A stretch of 15,875 nt of DNA from an uncultured Pelagibacteraceae bacterium (GTDB taxonomy: Bacteria; Pseudomonadota; Alphaproteobacteria; Pelagibacterales; Pelagibacteraceae): positions 1-15,875 of the forward strand of contig CACFEM010000016.1 in the NCBI GenBank assembly GCA_902565325.1, read 5' to 3'. The notes beneath the pieces were generated by a model that was given only the letters and a program-made list of their open reading frames with translations, did not search any database and was not told where the DNA came from. Shown here piece by piece: positions 15,177 through 15,875 of the stretch. The position numbers were made by a program, and so were the translations under genes. Every line of letters begins with the position of its first letter. The stretch's first letter is position 1.

Positions 15177-15875
15177 TACAGTTCCTCTTTTATAAAATTT
15201 CTAAACTTTCTAGAGATGGAAAGTGATGCTTCATAACTTAAGTGTTTATTATCTCTAAGCATTAATAAATCTTTTTTAGAGTCATAAACTTTACAATATA
15301 TTAGTGGGCACAAGGCATTATAAGAGTCAAAAAAATAAATATTTCTTTTAGTTTGAGCTAAAACAGTCATTTGATCTATTATGTTTTTTAAATTCCTACC
15401 ATTATAATCCATAGTTTTATTTATTTTGCATTCAAGTTTTTGTATCAAACAAGTCAAAGGATTTAAATATTTATTTCTAAAATTTGGTATTGGACCAATG
15501 ACTAAAAAATTTATTTTTTTGTTATAATTATTTTTGATGATTTCTAGAAATTGTTTTAACTCTTCGTCATTATTAATTGATTTAACCAAATAAACTTTTC
15601 TATATTTTTTAGACAAAATATTAAGCTTAATTATATCATTATTTAAATTATCGACATTATGCTCATAATATAAATCAAAATCTTTTTCTTGATTAAACAT
15701 CGGTACATGCTGAGCAACATAACTATTTCCCACTAAATAAAATAAATCTCTGCCTCCAATATTTTTTAAACATCTTAAATTAATCTTATTTTTATAAAAT
15801 TTTTCTCTGATATCTTTTTGACAATTAGGATAAACAGGTAGATTATTAATTTTCATTTTTTTAAATGTTGTTCTA
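15176..15875 (-). CDS. SGNH-domain protein, probably the C-terminal part of an OafA-type O-acyltransferase, 5' end outside window
   Basis: The frame stays open from the in-frame ATG at 15856 to the window edge, with six further sense codons upstream, so the gene may begin outside. Counting from that Met, LFYLVGNSYVAQHVP (38-52) carries a GNSY in place of the GDSH nucleophile block with Ser45; NFLVIGPIPNF (about 115-126) fits block III; and DNKHLS (202-207) supplies the Asp202/His205 pair. This arrangement is the SGNH hydrolase-like domain found fused behind ten-helix acyltransferase-3 domains in OafA/WecH-like proteins, which O-acetylate surface polysaccharides; that domain is periplasmic. 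No signal peptide follows the visible Met, which favours a fused membrane domain beyond the edge. If the ATG at 15856 were the true start the product would be a stand-alone 226-residue SGNH protein. Confidence 0.7.
   Translation of the reverse strand, partial: RTTFKKMKINNLPVYPNCQKDIREKFYKNKINLRCLKNIGGRDLFYLVGNSYVAQHVPMFNQEKDFDLYYEHNVDNLNNDIIKLNILSKKYRKVYLVKSINNDEELKQFLEIIKNNYNKKINFLVIGPIPNFRNKYLNPLTCLIQKLECKINKTMDYNGRNLKNIIDQMTVLAQTKRNIYFFDSYNALCPLIYCKVYDSKKDLLMLRDNKHLSYEASLSISRKFRNFIKEEL
15184..15188 (-). promoter_or_regulatory. Ribosome binding site of the GT4 gene
   Basis: The minus strand reads AGAGG, 7 bases before the ATG at 15176. It is embedded in the last codons (Lys-Glu-Glu-Leu) of the upstream gene, consistent with coupled translation. 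It is one of only two clear Shine-Dalgarno sites I see in the window. Confidence 0.6.

Noticed and set aside
1..15875. CRISPR arrays, tRNA or rRNA genes, insertion sequences, attachment sites
   Set aside because: No spaced direct repeats, cloverleaf-like sequences, transposase or integrase motifs were found; the A/T runs are homopolymers within coding sequence.

Overview
The window looks like part of a cell-surface polysaccharide (O-antigen, capsule or glycoprotein glycan) gene cluster from a very AT-rich, tightly packed bacterial genome. The extreme A+T content (not counted exactly), Lys/Asn/Ile-rich proteins, AGA as the usual Arg codon, near-absent intergenic space and frequent stop/start overlaps suggest a streamlined marine alphaproteobacterium of the Pelagibacterales (SAR11) type, in a hypervariable surface-glycan island. 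This is inference from composition and gene content; no rRNA, tRNA or phylogenetic marker gene is present. TGA serves as a stop, so the genetic code is standard.

Layout. (1) Bases 2-2600, plus strand: the end of a capsule-type glycosyltransferase, then pseB (UDP-GlcNAc 4,6-dehydratase, inverting) and pseF (CMP-pseudaminate synthetase). (2) 2587-5254, minus strand: a three-gene amidation cassette transcribed hisH-like, hisF-like, N-acetyl sugar amidotransferase (PseA/WbpG family). (3) 5299-9696, plus strand: a NeuB/PseI-family nonulosonate synthase, a GT2 glycosyltransferase, a membrane-anchored PQQ sugar dehydrogenase-like beta-propeller, and a UDP-glucuronate 4-epimerase-like SDR. (4) 9685-10734, minus: a fucosyltransferase-like GT-B protein. 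(5) 10766-11986, plus: a TylCIII/TcaB9-type sugar C-methyltransferase. (6) 11972-15875, minus: the C-terminal SGNH part of a probable O-acyltransferase (cut by the window edge), a GT4 glycosyltransferase, a DegT/StrS sugar aminotransferase and an FkbM methyltransferase.

How the genes fit together: PseB, the NeuB/PseI synthase and PseF are the first, penultimate and last steps of a CMP-pseudaminic-acid-type pathway. PseC, PseH and PseG are not visible and would have to lie outside the window. The HisH/HisF/PseA-type trio would supply glutamine-derived ammonia to turn an acetamido group into an acetamidino group. The glycosyltransferases, epimerase, aminotransferase, methyltransferases and acyltransferase would build and decorate the glycan.

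Most notable observations: pseB appears broken by one extra base in an A9 tract, with its normal C-terminus intact in the next frame and ending in a TAATG overlap with pseF; two genes carry uninterrupted 14-base A tracts in their coding strand; the HisF-like protein has lost catalytic Asp11 but keeps the ammonia-gate residues; and a sugar-dehydrogenase-like propeller keeps PQQ-contact residues but apparently lacks the catalytic His. All three convergent gene pairs overlap by 12-15 bases.
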